A stretch of 64,000 nt of DNA from Pseudopedobacter sp965218985 (GTDB lineage: Bacteria > Bacteroidota > Bacteroidia > Sphingobacteriales > Sphingobacteriaceae). The notes beneath the pieces are model-generated. The model saw only the letters and a list, made by a program, of their open reading frames with translations, searched no databases and was not told where the DNA came from. A program made the translations under genes and the position numbers. Numbering within the stretch: the stretch's first letter is position 1; each line of letters starts with the position of its first letter. This document shows positions 52,675-62,800 of this stretch, one piece after another. The stretch lies in assembly GCA_965218985.1 (NCBI GenBank), contig CBDCMP010000004.1, positions 62,001 to 126,000 on the forward strand. Reading direction: 5' to 3'.

Positions 52675-54039
52675 TTGAGAGTACATTTTATTGCTATTGG
52701 TGGTGCTGCGATGCATAATCTTGCTATTGCATTACATTTAAAGGGTTTTCAGGTTTCAGGCTCTGATGACGCGATCTACGAACCCTCCAGGTCGAGATTG
52801 GCTAAACATCACTTGCTTCCTGAACAAGATGGCTGGCATCCTGAGGATATCACAAAAAAAATTGATTCCGTTGTACTAGGAATGCATGCAAAAGCTGATA
52901 ATCCTGAATTGCAGAAAGCTCTGGGCTTAGGAATCCCTGTTTTCTCTTATCCGGAATATATCTATCAACAGTCGATCAGGAAGAAAAGAGTGGTCATCGG
53001 CGGAAGTCACGGAAAAACTACCATCACCTCCATGATTCTTCACGTATTGAACAATCTTCATCAGGATTTTGATTATTTGGTTGGAGCACAAATAGAAGGA
53101 TTTGAAAACATGGTTCGACTTTCTGATGCACCCGTCATCGTGATAGAGGGAGATGAATACCTGGCTTCGCCAATTGACAGGAGACCTAAATTCCATTTTT
53201 ATAAAGCACATGTAGGGGTGATCAGCGGCATAGCCTGGGATCATATCAATGTTTTTCCAACTTTTGAGTTTTATAAAGAGCAGTTCAGCATTTTTATTGA
53301 TACCATCCAGGACAATGGGTTTTTGATCTTTTGCGAAGAGGATGAAGTTTTAAAAGAACTGGTCAAAAGTCATGAGTTCATTAAAAATATTTCTCTAAAT
53401 CCATATAAAACGCCTGATCACTTCATCAAGGATGGGACCACTTACCTGAAATTTAAAAATGCGGCAATCCCGTTGAGTATTTTTGGCCGACACAATTTAA
53501 TGAATTTGAATGCCGCAAAACTTGCTTGTAAACAAGTTGGGATTTTGGAAGAGGATTTTTATAAAGCGATTCAAAGCTTTAAGGGAGCTGCAAGAAGATT
53601 GGAGAAATTAGGGGAGACCAATGAAACAATTATTTTCAAGGATTTTGCGCATTCGCCTTCCAAACTAAAAGCAACCATCGGAGCGGTTAAAGAACAATAT
53701 CCAGATAGAAAATTAATTGCCTGCATGGAGTTACATACTTTCAGCAGCCTAAATGAAAATTTCCTTAAAGAATATCTTCACACCATGAATGGCGCAGATT
53801 TTGCTATAGTTTATATTGACAGAAAAACATTCATTCAAAAAGGGATTGAGCCTTTTTCGGAAAGTAAAGTCATAGAATCGTTTGGAAATGATAAAATAAA
53901 GTTTATTAATAATTCCGAAAAAATAAAAAGTTATCTGCAAACGTTTCAACTTAAAAATACAAATGTTTTATTGATGAGTTCTGGTAATTTTGGAGGTATT
54001 GATTTGGTTACAATGACAAAGCAATTACTTGCAAAGTAA
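52675..54039 (+). CDS. mpl: Murein peptide ligase Mpl
   Basis: A 454-aa Mur-family ligase that attaches recycled L-Ala-gamma-D-Glu-meso-DAP to UDP-MurNAc. It begins at a TTG (52675), giving MRVHFIAIGGAAMHNLAIAL, the expected Mur N-terminus; no ATG lies in the right place. The ATP-binding motif GGSHGKTTITS is at about residues 109-119. Later signatures are VIEGDEYLAS, WDHINVFPT, GRHNLMNLNAA and FKDFAHSPSKLKAT. It follows prmA by 6 bp. It shows that peptidoglycan recycling occurs in this organism and that the third residue is probably diaminopimelate. Confidence 0.93.
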   Translation: MRVHFIAIGGAAMHNLAIALHLKGFQVSGSDDAIYEPSRSRLAKHHLLPEQDGWHPEDITKKIDSVVLGMHAKADNPELQKALGLGIPVFSYPEYIYQQSIRKKRVVIGGSHGKTTITSMILHVLNNLHQDFDYLVGAQIEGFENMVRLSDAPVIVIEGDEYLASPIDRRPKFHFYKAHVGVISGIAWDHINVFPTFEFYKEQFSIFIDTIQDNGFLIFCEEDEVLKELVKSHEFIKNISLNPYKTPDHFIKDGTTYLKFKNAAIPLSIFGRHNLMNLNAAKLACKQVGILEEDFYKAIQSFKGAARRLEKLGETNETIIFKDFAHSPSKLKATIGAVKEQYPDRKLIACMELHTFSSLNENFLKEYLHTMNGADFAIVYIDRKTFIQKGIEPFSESKVIESFGNDKIKFINNSEKIKSYLQTFQLKNTNVLLMSSGNFGGIDLVTMTKQLLAK

Positions 54040-54119
54040 AGAGTTTTTATTAACTTTACCGAAATTTAGAAGTGAATTGATGATTATTTAGGTTTTTTAT
54101 ATTTAGCAAAGGTTGAAAA

Positions 54120-54461
54120 ATGAAGTTATTAGGAAAAAAAATTAGACTACTGAGACATCAAAAAGGATGGAGTCAAGAGGATGTTGCCAAGCAACTGGAT
54201 ATCTCAATCCCTGCTTTCTCAAAAATTGAGACTGGCATTACTGACATTAATTTATCAAGGTTAGAGCAAATATCTGCTTTATTTGATATGACTATAGTTC
54301 AATTGCTAACTTACAATGATCCGGAGCAGGAGCAAAAGAATGCTTCTGATTTGGAAGTCGCCACAAAGAAAATTCAGGAAAGAGAAATTGAGGTGATAGA
54401 TTTGCAAAAGAAAGTGATTGAACTTTACGAAGAATTGCGTAGCATGAAAAGCTTCGTTTAA
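54120..54461 (+). CDS. XRE-family helix-turn-helix regulator with C-terminal coiled coil
   Basis: A 113-aa DNA-binding protein. The N-terminal HTH_3 domain spans about residues 5-60 (RLLRHQKGWSQEDVAKQLDISIPAFSKIETG). A C-terminal helix from about residue 72 is strongly heptad-patterned (ATKKIQEREIEVIDLQKKVIELYEELRS) and would form a coiled-coil dimer. It lies 80 bp after mpl and ends in a strong terminator; its target is unknown. Such short XRE proteins are common in this phylum outside phages. Confidence 0.85.
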   Translation: MKLLGKKIRLLRHQKGWSQEDVAKQLDISIPAFSKIETGITDINLSRLEQISALFDMTIVQLLTYNDPEQEQKNASDLEVATKKIQEREIEVIDLQKKVIELYEELRSMKSFV

Positions 54462-54494
54462 AAATAAAAGCCCTTTTAAAAGGGCTTTTATTTT
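54461..54494. terminator. Bidirectional terminator between the XRE gene and nfu
   Basis: A perfect 17-bp inverted repeat (arms 54461-54477 and 54478-54494, core AAGCCCTTTT/AAAAGGGCTT) with A/T runs on both sides. It starts at the XRE stop and can terminate both convergent genes. Confidence 0.85.
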
Positions 54495-54514
54495 ATTTCA
54501 AAAATCTAAAAGAT

Positions 54515-55066
54515 TTACAAAGCTTCTGAAACCACTTCTTTAACTTCAGGAACCATTCTTTGTAAAAGGCTTTGAATGCCTGATTTCAAAGTGATGGTTG
54601 ATGAAGGACAACCACTGCATGAGCCTCTTAACTCAACAGTCACTATGCCCTCTTCAAAAGATTTATAGCTGATGGCTCCGCCATCCTGTTCCACAGCAGG
54701 TTTGACATAATCATTCAATATCTGCTGAATTTTAATTTCAATTTCAGATCCTTCAAAATTAGAATCTTCCTCTTCTGTATGCTTTTGAACGGCATAGTCA
54801 GACTCTACAGCTCCTTTAACAAATTCCTTCAAAAGAGGCTCAATATCTGTCCAATCTGCATCTTCCGTTTTTGTCACCGTCACAAAATTGCTGGCAAAGA
54901 AAACACCGTTTACAAAGTTGAATTTATAAAGTTCTGTTGCAAATTTAGAATGCTCGGCACTTTCCTTTGTCGGGAAATCAACGCTGCCATTGATCAACAG
55001 CTTATTCACAATGAATTTCATTGTGGCCGGGTTTGGCGTTGACTCTGTATATACTGTGATATTCAT
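54515..55066 (-). CDS. Nfu-type Fe-S carrier (NifU C-terminal domain with Nfu N-domain)
   Basis: A 183-aa protein (ATG 55066, MNITVYTESTPNPATMKF). The N-terminal Nfu_N domain (TPNPATMKFIVNKLLINGSVDF) is followed by a NifU-like domain with the cluster-binding CxxC in VELRGSCSGCPSSTITLKSGI. It carries an assembled cluster to target proteins. It is not linked to iscSUA, which lies 6 kb away. The upstream in-frame TTG (55075) would add three residues only. Confidence 0.92.
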   Translation of the reverse strand: MNITVYTESTPNPATMKFIVNKLLINGSVDFPTKESAEHSKFATELYKFNFVNGVFFASNFVTVTKTEDADWTDIEPLLKEFVKGAVESDYAVQKHTEEEDSNFEGSEIEIKIQQILNDYVKPAVEQDGGAISYKSFEEGIVTVELRGSCSGCPSSTITLKSGIQSLLQRMVPEVKEVVSEAL

Positions 55067-55147
55067 ATTCTTCAAATTAGAATGTAAAAGTACTCATCAT
55101 TAAAAGTAACCCATGCATCACCATTTAGTTTTTACCTCTTCATGACT

Positions 55148-56491
55148 TTAAACTCCGGTGTAGTTCGAGGGGGTTATGGCTCTTAATTCATTCTTAATCG
55201 CATCACTGACTTGAAGTCCAGAGATGAAATGAGCCATCTTTTTAGCATTTATTTGCTGATTCGTCCTGGTCAACTCCTTTAAAGCTTCGTACGGGTTGGG
55301 ATAATTCTCTCTTCTTAAAACTGTTTGAATGGCCTCGGCAACAACCGCCCAATTGTCATCCAAATCTTTTTGAATCGCCTGCTCATTTAAAAGAAGCTTG
55401 TTCAAACCTTTCAGAGTGGATTTTAGAGAGATGACAGTATGAGCAAAAGGAACCCCTATATTTCTTAACACGGTAGAATCTGTGAGGTCCCTTTGCAATC
55501 TGCTGACCGGGAGTTTAGCAGACAGATGTTCAAACAAAGCATTGGCTATTCCGATATTACCTTCGGAATTCTCAAAATCAATGGGATTTACCTTATGAGG
55601 CATGGCCGATGAGCCAACTTCTCCCTCTTTGATCTTTTGCTTGAAATAATTCATGGAAATGTAAGTCCAGAAGTCACGATTTAAATCCAATATGATCGTA
55701 TTGATCCTTTTTAAAGTATCAAACTGAGCAGCTAAATAATCATAATGCTCAATTTGGGTGGTATATTGAGCTCTTTTTAATTCCAGAACCTGATCTACAA
55801 AACGGTTCCCAAAATTTACCCAATTAATTGAAGGATAAGCTACATGATGTGCATTGAAATTTCCGGTTGCGCCACCAAATTTAGCTCCATACGGAATATC
55901 ATTTAGCAGTTTAACCTGGTTTTCTAATCGTTCTACAAAAACCATCATCTCTTTACCTAAACGGGTGGGTGAGGCTGGCTGGCCATGTGTATGTGCCAAC
56001 ATGGAAACATTCTGCCAATCTTTTGATAATGCCTTTAGCGTATGTATAACTTCATGTAAATGAGGAAGATAAACCGATTTAATGCCTTCTTTAAAGGATA
56101 ATGGAATAGCCGTGTTATTGATATCCTGAGAGGTGAGCCCAAAGTGGATGAATTCTTTACACTTTGAAATCCCCAACTCGTCAAATTTATTTTTAAGGAA
56201 ATATTCAACAGCTTTTACATCATGATTCGTGGTTTTTTCAATCTCTTTCACCTCCATTAAATCATCCTCTGTTAAACCCGTGACTATTTTTCTAAGGGAA
56301 TCATAAAAATTTTTATCAAAATCTTTTAATGGGGGCAGAGGCAATTCGCAAAGTGCAATAAAGTATTCCACCTCCACAAAAATGCGGTACGTGATTAACG
56401 CGGCCTCAGAGAAATAAGGTTTTAGACTTTCAGTTTGTGAATGGTAACGTCCATCAATTGGGGATATAGCCTGAAGAGGGGAGCATTTCAT
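55148..56491 (-). CDS. purB: Adenylosuccinate lyase
   Basis: A 447-aa enzyme (ATG 56491, MKCSPLQAISPIDGRYHSQT) acting twice in purine synthesis: cleaving SAICAR and adenylosuccinate. The fumarase-superfamily signature GEVGSSAMPHKVNPIDFEN (about residues 290-309) is intact. TSQDINNTAIPLSF and MLAHTHGQPASPTRLGKEM contain the catalytic His residues. This is the long, E. coli-like PurB form. It lies upstream of nfu on the same strand. Confidence 0.96.
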   Translation of the reverse strand: MKCSPLQAISPIDGRYHSQTESLKPYFSEAALITYRIFVEVEYFIALCELPLPPLKDFDKNFYDSLRKIVTGLTEDDLMEVKEIEKTTNHDVKAVEYFLKNKFDELGISKCKEFIHFGLTSQDINNTAIPLSFKEGIKSVYLPHLHEVIHTLKALSKDWQNVSMLAHTHGQPASPTRLGKEMMVFVERLENQVKLLNDIPYGAKFGGATGNFNAHHVAYPSINWVNFGNRFVDQVLELKRAQYTTQIEHYDYLAAQFDTLKRINTIILDLNRDFWTYISMNYFKQKIKEGEVGSSAMPHKVNPIDFENSEGNIGIANALFEHLSAKLPVSRLQRDLTDSTVLRNIGVPFAHTVISLKSTLKGLNKLLLNEQAIQKDLDDNWAVVAEAIQTVLRRENYPNPYEALKELTRTNQQINAKKMAHFISGLQVSDAIKNELRAITPSNYTGV

Positions 56492-56611
56492 ATTTTGGTT
56501 TTTCAACAAAAGTACAAAAATGAGCGATACCCCCTTGAACCATTTGATTTTCCTGAATTTTCAGCCAAACTCCTTATTCTTATTGTGAGATGAATTAATA
56601 AGATTTATATC

Positions 56612-56648
56612 GGAAACTTTGGAAATATAAAAAGTTTCCATAGTTTTG
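56612..56648 (+). promoter_or_regulatory. tetR-efflux operon promoter with embedded operator
   Basis: A complete Bacteroidota promoter: TTG at 56619-56621, a 19-bp spacer, then TAGTTTTG at 56641-56648. A perfect 9-bp inverted repeat GGAAACTTT (56612-56620) - N10 - AAAGTTTCC (56631-56639) covers the -33 box and spacer. It is placed to let a TetR dimer block polymerase, and the tetR gene starts 18 bp downstream of the -7 box. Confidence 0.8.
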
Positions 56649-56666
56649 TACCTGATTGAATAGGCG

Positions 56667-57290
56667 ATGGAGAATATAGAAGAGTATATATTAACAGAGG
56701 CGGAGAAGCTTTTTATGAAGTTTGGAATGCGCAGTGTGACCATGGATGATATTGCCAAGCATCTGGGTATGTCTAAAAAGACCATTTATGCAAACTTCAA
56801 AGATAAAAATGACCTGGTAATGAATTTGGTTTCGAAGATGTTGAAGAATGATGAATGCAACATGGAGGAATGTAAAATGGAAGCTACAGATTCCATTGAG
56901 GAGATTTTTTTAATGATGGATTTTTTAAAAGAGATGCTTTCAGGTATTAATCCCATCGTTTTTCATGACCTGGAGAAATATCATAATGATGCTTACAGGA
57001 TGATGATGGAGTTTCACCAGGGACATATTTATAATTCGGTTAAATCTTGCTTGGAGCGTGGGATCAGTGATAAAATCTTTAGAGAGGACATCAATACAGA
57101 GATTTTGGCTCAGGCCAGAGTAAAACAAATTAACTGGATTTTTGAATCGGACTTGGTAAGAAGTGGTAAATACAGCATGTATACAGTGATACAGGAGTTA
57201 ACCACACATTTCCTTTTTGGAATTTGCACTTTGAGCGGCCATGTTTTAATCAATAATTACACCAATAAGAATAACCAAACCACACGATGA
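56667..57290 (+). CDS. TetR/AcrR-family repressor of the efflux operon
   Basis: A 207-aa regulator. The N-terminal helix-turn-helix (ILTEAEKLFMKFGMRSVTMD, then IAKHLGMSKKTIYANFKDKNDLV) spans about residues 8-52. The C-terminal helices form the ligand-binding and dimer domain and have no known signature. It overlaps tolC by 4 bp (ATGA) and is co-transcribed with the tolC-adaptor-RND genes. The palindrome in the promoter is the likely autorepression and operon-control site. The inducer is unknown; hydrophobic compounds are the usual ligands of this family. Confidence 0.92.
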   Translation: MENIEEYILTEAEKLFMKFGMRSVTMDDIAKHLGMSKKTIYANFKDKNDLVMNLVSKMLKNDECNMEECKMEATDSIEEIFLMMDFLKEMLSGINPIVFHDLEKYHNDAYRMMMEFHQGHIYNSVKSCLERGISDKIFREDINTEILAQARVKQINWIFESDLVRSGKYSMYTVIQELTTHFLFGICTLSGHVLINNYTNKNNQTTR

Positions 57291-58702
57291 AAACCAGAAC
57301 AATGCTAATCACGGCTATTTTAAGTTTAACAATCGGAGGATTAAAGGCGCAAACAGACACCGCCCAAACCCACAATTTTAATCTTGAACAATGTATAGAA
57401 TATGCTTATGCGCATCAAACATCTCTATTAAATGCAGCTTTGGATCAAAAAATAGCTAATGCTAAAGTAAAAGAGACCATTGGAATTGGATTGCCTCAGG
57501 TCAATGGTAAAGCTGATTTTCAGGATTACCTTAAATCTCCGGTTATTCTTTTTCCGGATTTTATTGGTCCGTCAATTTATGGAATTCTCGAAAGTGAAAA
57601 CGTGAAAGATGGTTCTGGACAGCCTCTGAATATAACTGAACCAAATGGGCTTGGTGGATTTCAGGAAGTGAACTTCCAGCAAAAGTATAATTCCAGTTTA
57701 TCTCTCTCTGTTAATCAGTTATTGTTTGACGGGAGCTATATCGTGGGGCTTCAAGCGTCCAAAACGTACAAAGAATTATCTCAAAAAGCATACACCAGAA
57801 CGCAAATAGAAACCAATGTGGCCGTTACTAAGGCATTTTACATGGTTTTAGTGAATGACAAGCAAATTGATTTATTGAATTCCAATATCGCCCAGTTGAA
57901 AAAGCAGCTGGATGAAACCAAAGCACTCTTTGAAAATGGTTTTGCCGAGAAAATTGATGCAGATAGGTTAACAGTCTTGTACAATAATTTGGTGACTGAG
58001 AAACAAAATGTATTAAGGTCTCTGGAATTGGGCGTTAACATGTTAAAATTTCAGATGGGAATGCCGATAAATGAAGATTTGGCTTTAAATGGCACAATTG
58101 AAGATGTGAAATTAGATAAAATGGCTGTACTGGCAGACACCTCTGTTTACAGAAACAGGATCGAATATTCTTTGGCAGAGACACAAAAAAAATTGAATGA
58201 GCTGGACTTAAAGAGGTATAAATCCCAATACCTGCCTAGTTTAGCAGCCTTTGGTACAGGGACTTATCAGTTTCAAAACAATTCTTTTGGAAGTTTATTT
58301 GACAAGAGTTATCCATCGGTTATTGTAGGGCTGCAGTTAAATGTTCCAATCTTTAGTGGCGGTCAAAGACTGAATAGGGTGAAACAGGCACAATACACGG
58401 TGCTAAAATCCGGGAATGATTTGGTGAATGCCAGAAACTCCATCAACCTGGATATTAAAAACAGCGTGACCAAATACACCAACAGCCTTGCTTCCTTAGA
58501 GAATCAACAAAGAAATCTGGATCTGGCGAATGACGTTTTGAGGGTATCCAAAATCAAATACGAGCAGGGTGTGGGTTCCTCCATTGAAGTCACCCAGGCT
58601 CAGACTGCTTTAAAAGAAGCGCAAAATAATTATATCAATGCTTTGTATGATGCCTTAATCAGTAAAGTGGATACAGAGAAAGCAACTGGAAATATTAAAT
58701 AA
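57287..58702 (+). CDS. TolC-family outer-membrane efflux channel
   Basis: A 471-aa outer-membrane factor with signal peptide (MLITAILSLTIGGLKAQ). Two structural repeats with long helices (AKVKETIGIGLPQVNGKADF, then SLSVNQLLFDGSYIVGLQAS; NELDLKRYKSQYLPSLAAFG, then VGLQLNVPIFSGGQRLNRVK) are typical. C-terminal SKIKYEQGVGSSIEVTQAQT is a TolC signature. It forms the trimeric exit duct for the adaptor and RND pump encoded next. Confidence 0.94.
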   Translation: MKTRTMLITAILSLTIGGLKAQTDTAQTHNFNLEQCIEYAYAHQTSLLNAALDQKIANAKVKETIGIGLPQVNGKADFQDYLKSPVILFPDFIGPSIYGILESENVKDGSGQPLNITEPNGLGGFQEVNFQQKYNSSLSLSVNQLLFDGSYIVGLQASKTYKELSQKAYTRTQIETNVAVTKAFYMVLVNDKQIDLLNSNIAQLKKQLDETKALFENGFAEKIDADRLTVLYNNLVTEKQNVLRSLELGVNMLKFQMGMPINEDLALNGTIEDVKLDKMAVLADTSVYRNRIEYSLAETQKKLNELDLKRYKSQYLPSLAAFGTGTYQFQNNSFGSLFDKSYPSVIVGLQLNVPIFSGGQRLNRVKQAQYTVLKSGNDLVNARNSINLDIKNSVTKYTNSLASLENQQRNLDLANDVLRVSKIKYEQGVGSSIEVTQAQTALKEAQNNYINALYDALISKVDTEKATGNIK

Positions 58703-58727
58703 GAACCTTGTAACATAACATAAAATC

Positions 58728-59816
58728 ATGAAAAGAATACTCATCGCATCTGCTGTCCTGTTTTTGGCAGCATGTGGCAATAAACCGAACGATAAAAAAG
58801 CCGAGTTGGAAAAATTGAAAAAAGAGCAGGCAGATATCAATAGTAAAATCACCAAACTGGAGGATGAAATAGGAGATAAAAAAGAAGATGTAGCCAAAGA
58901 AGTCACCGTTTACGATGTAAAAATCTCCACGTTTAAAAATTATATTGAAATACAGGGAAAAGTGGACGCCGAACAGAATGTACAGGTAAACCCTGAAGCT
59001 GCCGGTGTGATCACCAATATTTATGTGAATATTGGGCAAAATGTTGCTAAAGGCCAGGTGCTTGCGCAGATAGATGATGCAGTTCTTCGTCAGAACATCG
59101 CTCAATTACAAACACAAGTGGATTTAGCCACCAATTTGTACAACAGGCAAAAGAATTTATGGGATCAGAAAATTGGTACTGAAGTTCAATACCTAAATGC
59201 CAAATCTCAGAAAGAGGGTTTGGAGAAACAAATGGCGGTGTTGAGACAACAGGCATCTATGTATAAAATTAAGTCTCCAATTTCAGGAACGGTGGATCAA
59301 ATGGACTATAAAGTGGGTCAGGCTGTACAACCCGGTGCTCCTGGGATAAGGGTGGTGAACACAAATGACTTAAAAGCCAAAGCTTTGGTTTCTGAAACTT
59401 ATGCAGGCAGAATTTCTCAGGGCGACGAAGTGTTGGTGGAGATTCCTGATGCTTCGGATTCATTGAAAACTAAAATCTCTTTTGCTGCCAGAACCATTGA
59501 CCCCATGTCCAGAAGTTTCAGTGTAGAGGTAAAGTTGCCAAGTAAGAAAACCTATCGTCCGAATATGCTGGCTATTTTAAAAATTGTGGATTACTCAAAA
59601 GCAAATGCTAAAACGGTACCAATCAAAGCCATTCAGAAATCGGAAAAGGGAGATTATTTAATGGTGGTGGATAATGGGAAAGCGAAGAAAGTGGATGTGA
59701 AAGTTGGTAATATTTATAACGGGGATGCGGAGATTCTAAGTGGAATCAATGAAGGCGATAAGGTGATTGTGAATGGATTGAACAACTTGAATGAAGGGGA
59801 TTCAGTTAAGCAGTGA
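58728..59816 (+). CDS. RND efflux periplasmic adaptor (membrane fusion) lipoprotein
   Basis: A 362-aa adaptor with lipobox LAAC (cysteine at about residue 16) and a short N-terminal coiled coil (KKAELEKLKKEQADINSKIT, then TKLEDEI). The core is the usual lipoyl/hairpin/beta-barrel layout: VQVNPEAAGVITNIYVNIGQ, the hairpin IAQLQTQVDLATNLYNRQKN, then IKSPISGTVDQMDYKVGQAV and a beta-barrel up to EILSGINEGDKVIVNG. It links the inner-membrane RND pump to TolC. It follows tolC by 25 bp. Confidence 0.94.
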   Translation: MKRILIASAVLFLAACGNKPNDKKAELEKLKKEQADINSKITKLEDEIGDKKEDVAKEVTVYDVKISTFKNYIEIQGKVDAEQNVQVNPEAAGVITNIYVNIGQNVAKGQVLAQIDDAVLRQNIAQLQTQVDLATNLYNRQKNLWDQKIGTEVQYLNAKSQKEGLEKQMAVLRQQASMYKIKSPISGTVDQMDYKVGQAVQPGAPGIRVVNTNDLKAKALVSETYAGRISQGDEVLVEIPDASDSLKTKISFAARTIDPMSRSFSVEVKLPSKKTYRPNMLAILKIVDYSKANAKTVPIKAIQKSEKGDYLMVVDNGKAKKVDVKVGNIYNGDAEILSGINEGDKVIVNGLNNLNEGDSVKQ

Positions 59817-59882
59817 TCTTAATATAAAAATAATTCATCGGGCTATGAATACCATGTTCATAGTCTTTAAAAATAAGGCTAA

Positions 59883-62800
59883 ATGAAAGATTTAGATAAA
59901 GAGTTTAAGCCCTCCAGCTGGGCTGTAGAGAATAGAACGGCAATTTATGTATTAACCGTGATGTTGCTTATTGCAGGTTATTTCGCTTACGTGAGTTTGC
60001 CTAAAGAGAATTTTCCGGAGATCACCATCCCAAAAATCTTCATCCAAACGGTTTATCCTGGCACCTCTCCGGCAAACATGGAAAACCTGGTGACCAAGCA
60101 GATTGAAAAACAGGTAAAATCAGCTCAGGGCTTGAAAAAAGTGACCTCCAATTCTTACCAGGATTTCTCCATCATCACTGCAGAATTTAACACTGATGTG
60201 GACATCAAAGATGCAAAACAAAGAATCAAAGATGCAGTGGATAAAGCAAAGACAGATTTGCCAAATGATTTGCCTGATGACCCGGTCATCATAGATGTGA
60301 ATTTATCAGATCTGCCTATTATGTACCTCAATATTTCCGGGGATTTCGATTTAAAGACCCTGAAGAAATATGCAGATGACCTGCAGGATAGGGTGGAGTC
60401 TTTGCCAGAGATATCCGGGGTCGATATTGTTGGAGCTTTAGACCCTGAAGTTCAAATCAATGTGGATATGAACAAAATGGCAGCAGCGCAAATATCTTTT
60501 AATGATATCGCTCAAGCCATTGGTTCAGAGAATATATCTGCCTCTGGCGGTACCATACCTATGGATGGTGTGCGAAGAACGCTAAATATCAAAAAGGAAT
60601 TCGGTTCTGCTGAGGAGATTGCGAACACCATCATTAAAAGCCCTACAGGAGCTGCTGTTTATTTAAGAGACATTGCTGATGTGGTGGATGGCTTTAAAGA
60701 ACAGGAATCATTTGCGAGGCTATATGGTAAGAATGTGATTACCCTGAATGTGAAAAAACGTTCAGGTGAGAACCTGATTGAGGCATCTGATAAAATCAGG
60801 GAGATTATCGCTGATATGAAAGCCAATCAATTTCCAAAAGGTTTGGATATTGTGACCACTGGTGACCAGTCCGACAAAACAAGAGTCACTTTACATGATC
60901 TGATCAATACTATTGTGATAGGTTTTATATTGGTGACACTTATTCTGATGTTCTTCATGGGCATCACTAATGCATTGTTTGTGGCTTTATCAGTTCCCCT
61001 TTCTATGTGCGTGGCCTTTCTGGTAATGCCAACTATTGGGTTTACCATGAATATGATTGTGCTTTTCTCCTTCCTGCTGGCCTTGGGTATAGTGGTGGAT
61101 GATGCCATTGTGGTGATAGAGAACACGCACCGTATTTTTGATAATGGTAAAGTAACTATTAAACATGCTGCCAAGATGGCTGCGGGAGAAGTTTTCTTAC
61201 CTGTGTTTTCAGGTACGATGACCACTTTGGCACCATTTGTTCCTTTAGCTTTCTGGCCTGGAATCATTGGGAAGTTTATGTTTTTCCTCCCCATCACTTT
61301 AATCATCACTTTATTAGCTTCTTTAGTGGTGGCTTACATCATTAACCCTGTTTTTGCAGTTGACTTTATGGAGTCTCATGATGCAGATGAGGAATACAAA
61401 CCCACATTCGATAAAAAGGTCAGAAAAACCTTGATGTATTTAGGAATCGCAGCTGTGGTGGGTTATCTTATCAATTTTGGATTAGGGAACTTCATCATCA
61501 TTATAGCTTTATTCTATCTATTACAACATTTTGTTTTAGAAAAGGTAATAAGAAATTTTCAGAAGAACACCTGGCCAAAATTTCAGACGAGATATGGGAG
61601 ATTTCTGGATTGGGCCTTGCACCGTCCATATACCATATTAGGAAGCACTTTTGCTTTACTGGTGTTTTCTATTGTGTTAACCGGAATCATCCCGCCAAGG
61701 TTCGTATTCTTTCCGGCATCTGACCCTAACTTCGTTTACGTTTATACGTCTTTACCAGTGGGAACTGACCAGGCTTACACCAATGAAGTGACCAAGAAGA
61801 TTGAGAAAAGGGTGACAGCTGTGGTAGATAGTTTGGGAAGCCAGAATGTATCTTCCATCATCTCTAATGTGACCGTTGGAGTGACGGATCCACAAGATGA
61901 AGATCAGGGAAATTATCCGAACAAAAGTAAAGTCACCGTAGCTTTTAAGGAATTTGGAGAACGTACGGGAAAATCATCAACTGAATATCTAACGGCAATC
62001 AGAAATGCAGTTAAAGGGATACCGGGGGCCGAGATCTCGGTAACCCAGGAGCAATCCGGTCCACCAACGGCCAAACCTATCAGTATAGAGATCACCGGCG
62101 ATGATTTGGATTCTTTAGTGGAGACATCCATTAGGTTAAAGAATTATCTAGTCTCTAAAAACATAGGTGGGATTGAAGAGTTGAAATCGGATTTTCAAAA
62201 TAATAAGCCAGAGATCATTTTTGATATCAATAGAGAGCGGGCTAATCGTGAAGGGATATCAACCGGACAAATCGCCCAGAACCTGAGAACTGCCCTTTAT
62301 GGTTATGAAGTTTCAAAATTCAGGGATTTAGATGAGGATTATGAAATCAACGTGAGGGCCAAAGAAGATCAGCGCAATAGCCTTCAGGATTTAAGGAATC
62401 TAAAAATCACTTTCAGAGATATGGCAATGGGTGGTGCCATCAGGCAAGTGCCCGTATCTTCTTTCGCTGATATCAATTACGTAAACACCTACGGCGGCAT
62501 CAAGCGTAAGCAACAGAAAAGGATCATCATTCTTTCTTCAAACGTTTTAAAAGATTTTAACGAGAACGAAGTGGTGAAGAACATTGAGAGAGAACTTAAA
62601 AGCTTTAACACGCCTGAAGGTGTAACAGTCAAAATGGCCGGAGCACAAGAGGAACAGGCTGAAACGGCTAATTTCCTTGGTTTGGCCTTAGCCATCGCAT
62701 TTGTGCTGATACTAATCATTTTAGTGATTCAGTTCAACTCCATTGGCAAACCTATCATCATTTTAAGTGAGATCCTTTTCAGCATCATTGGCGTATTGCT

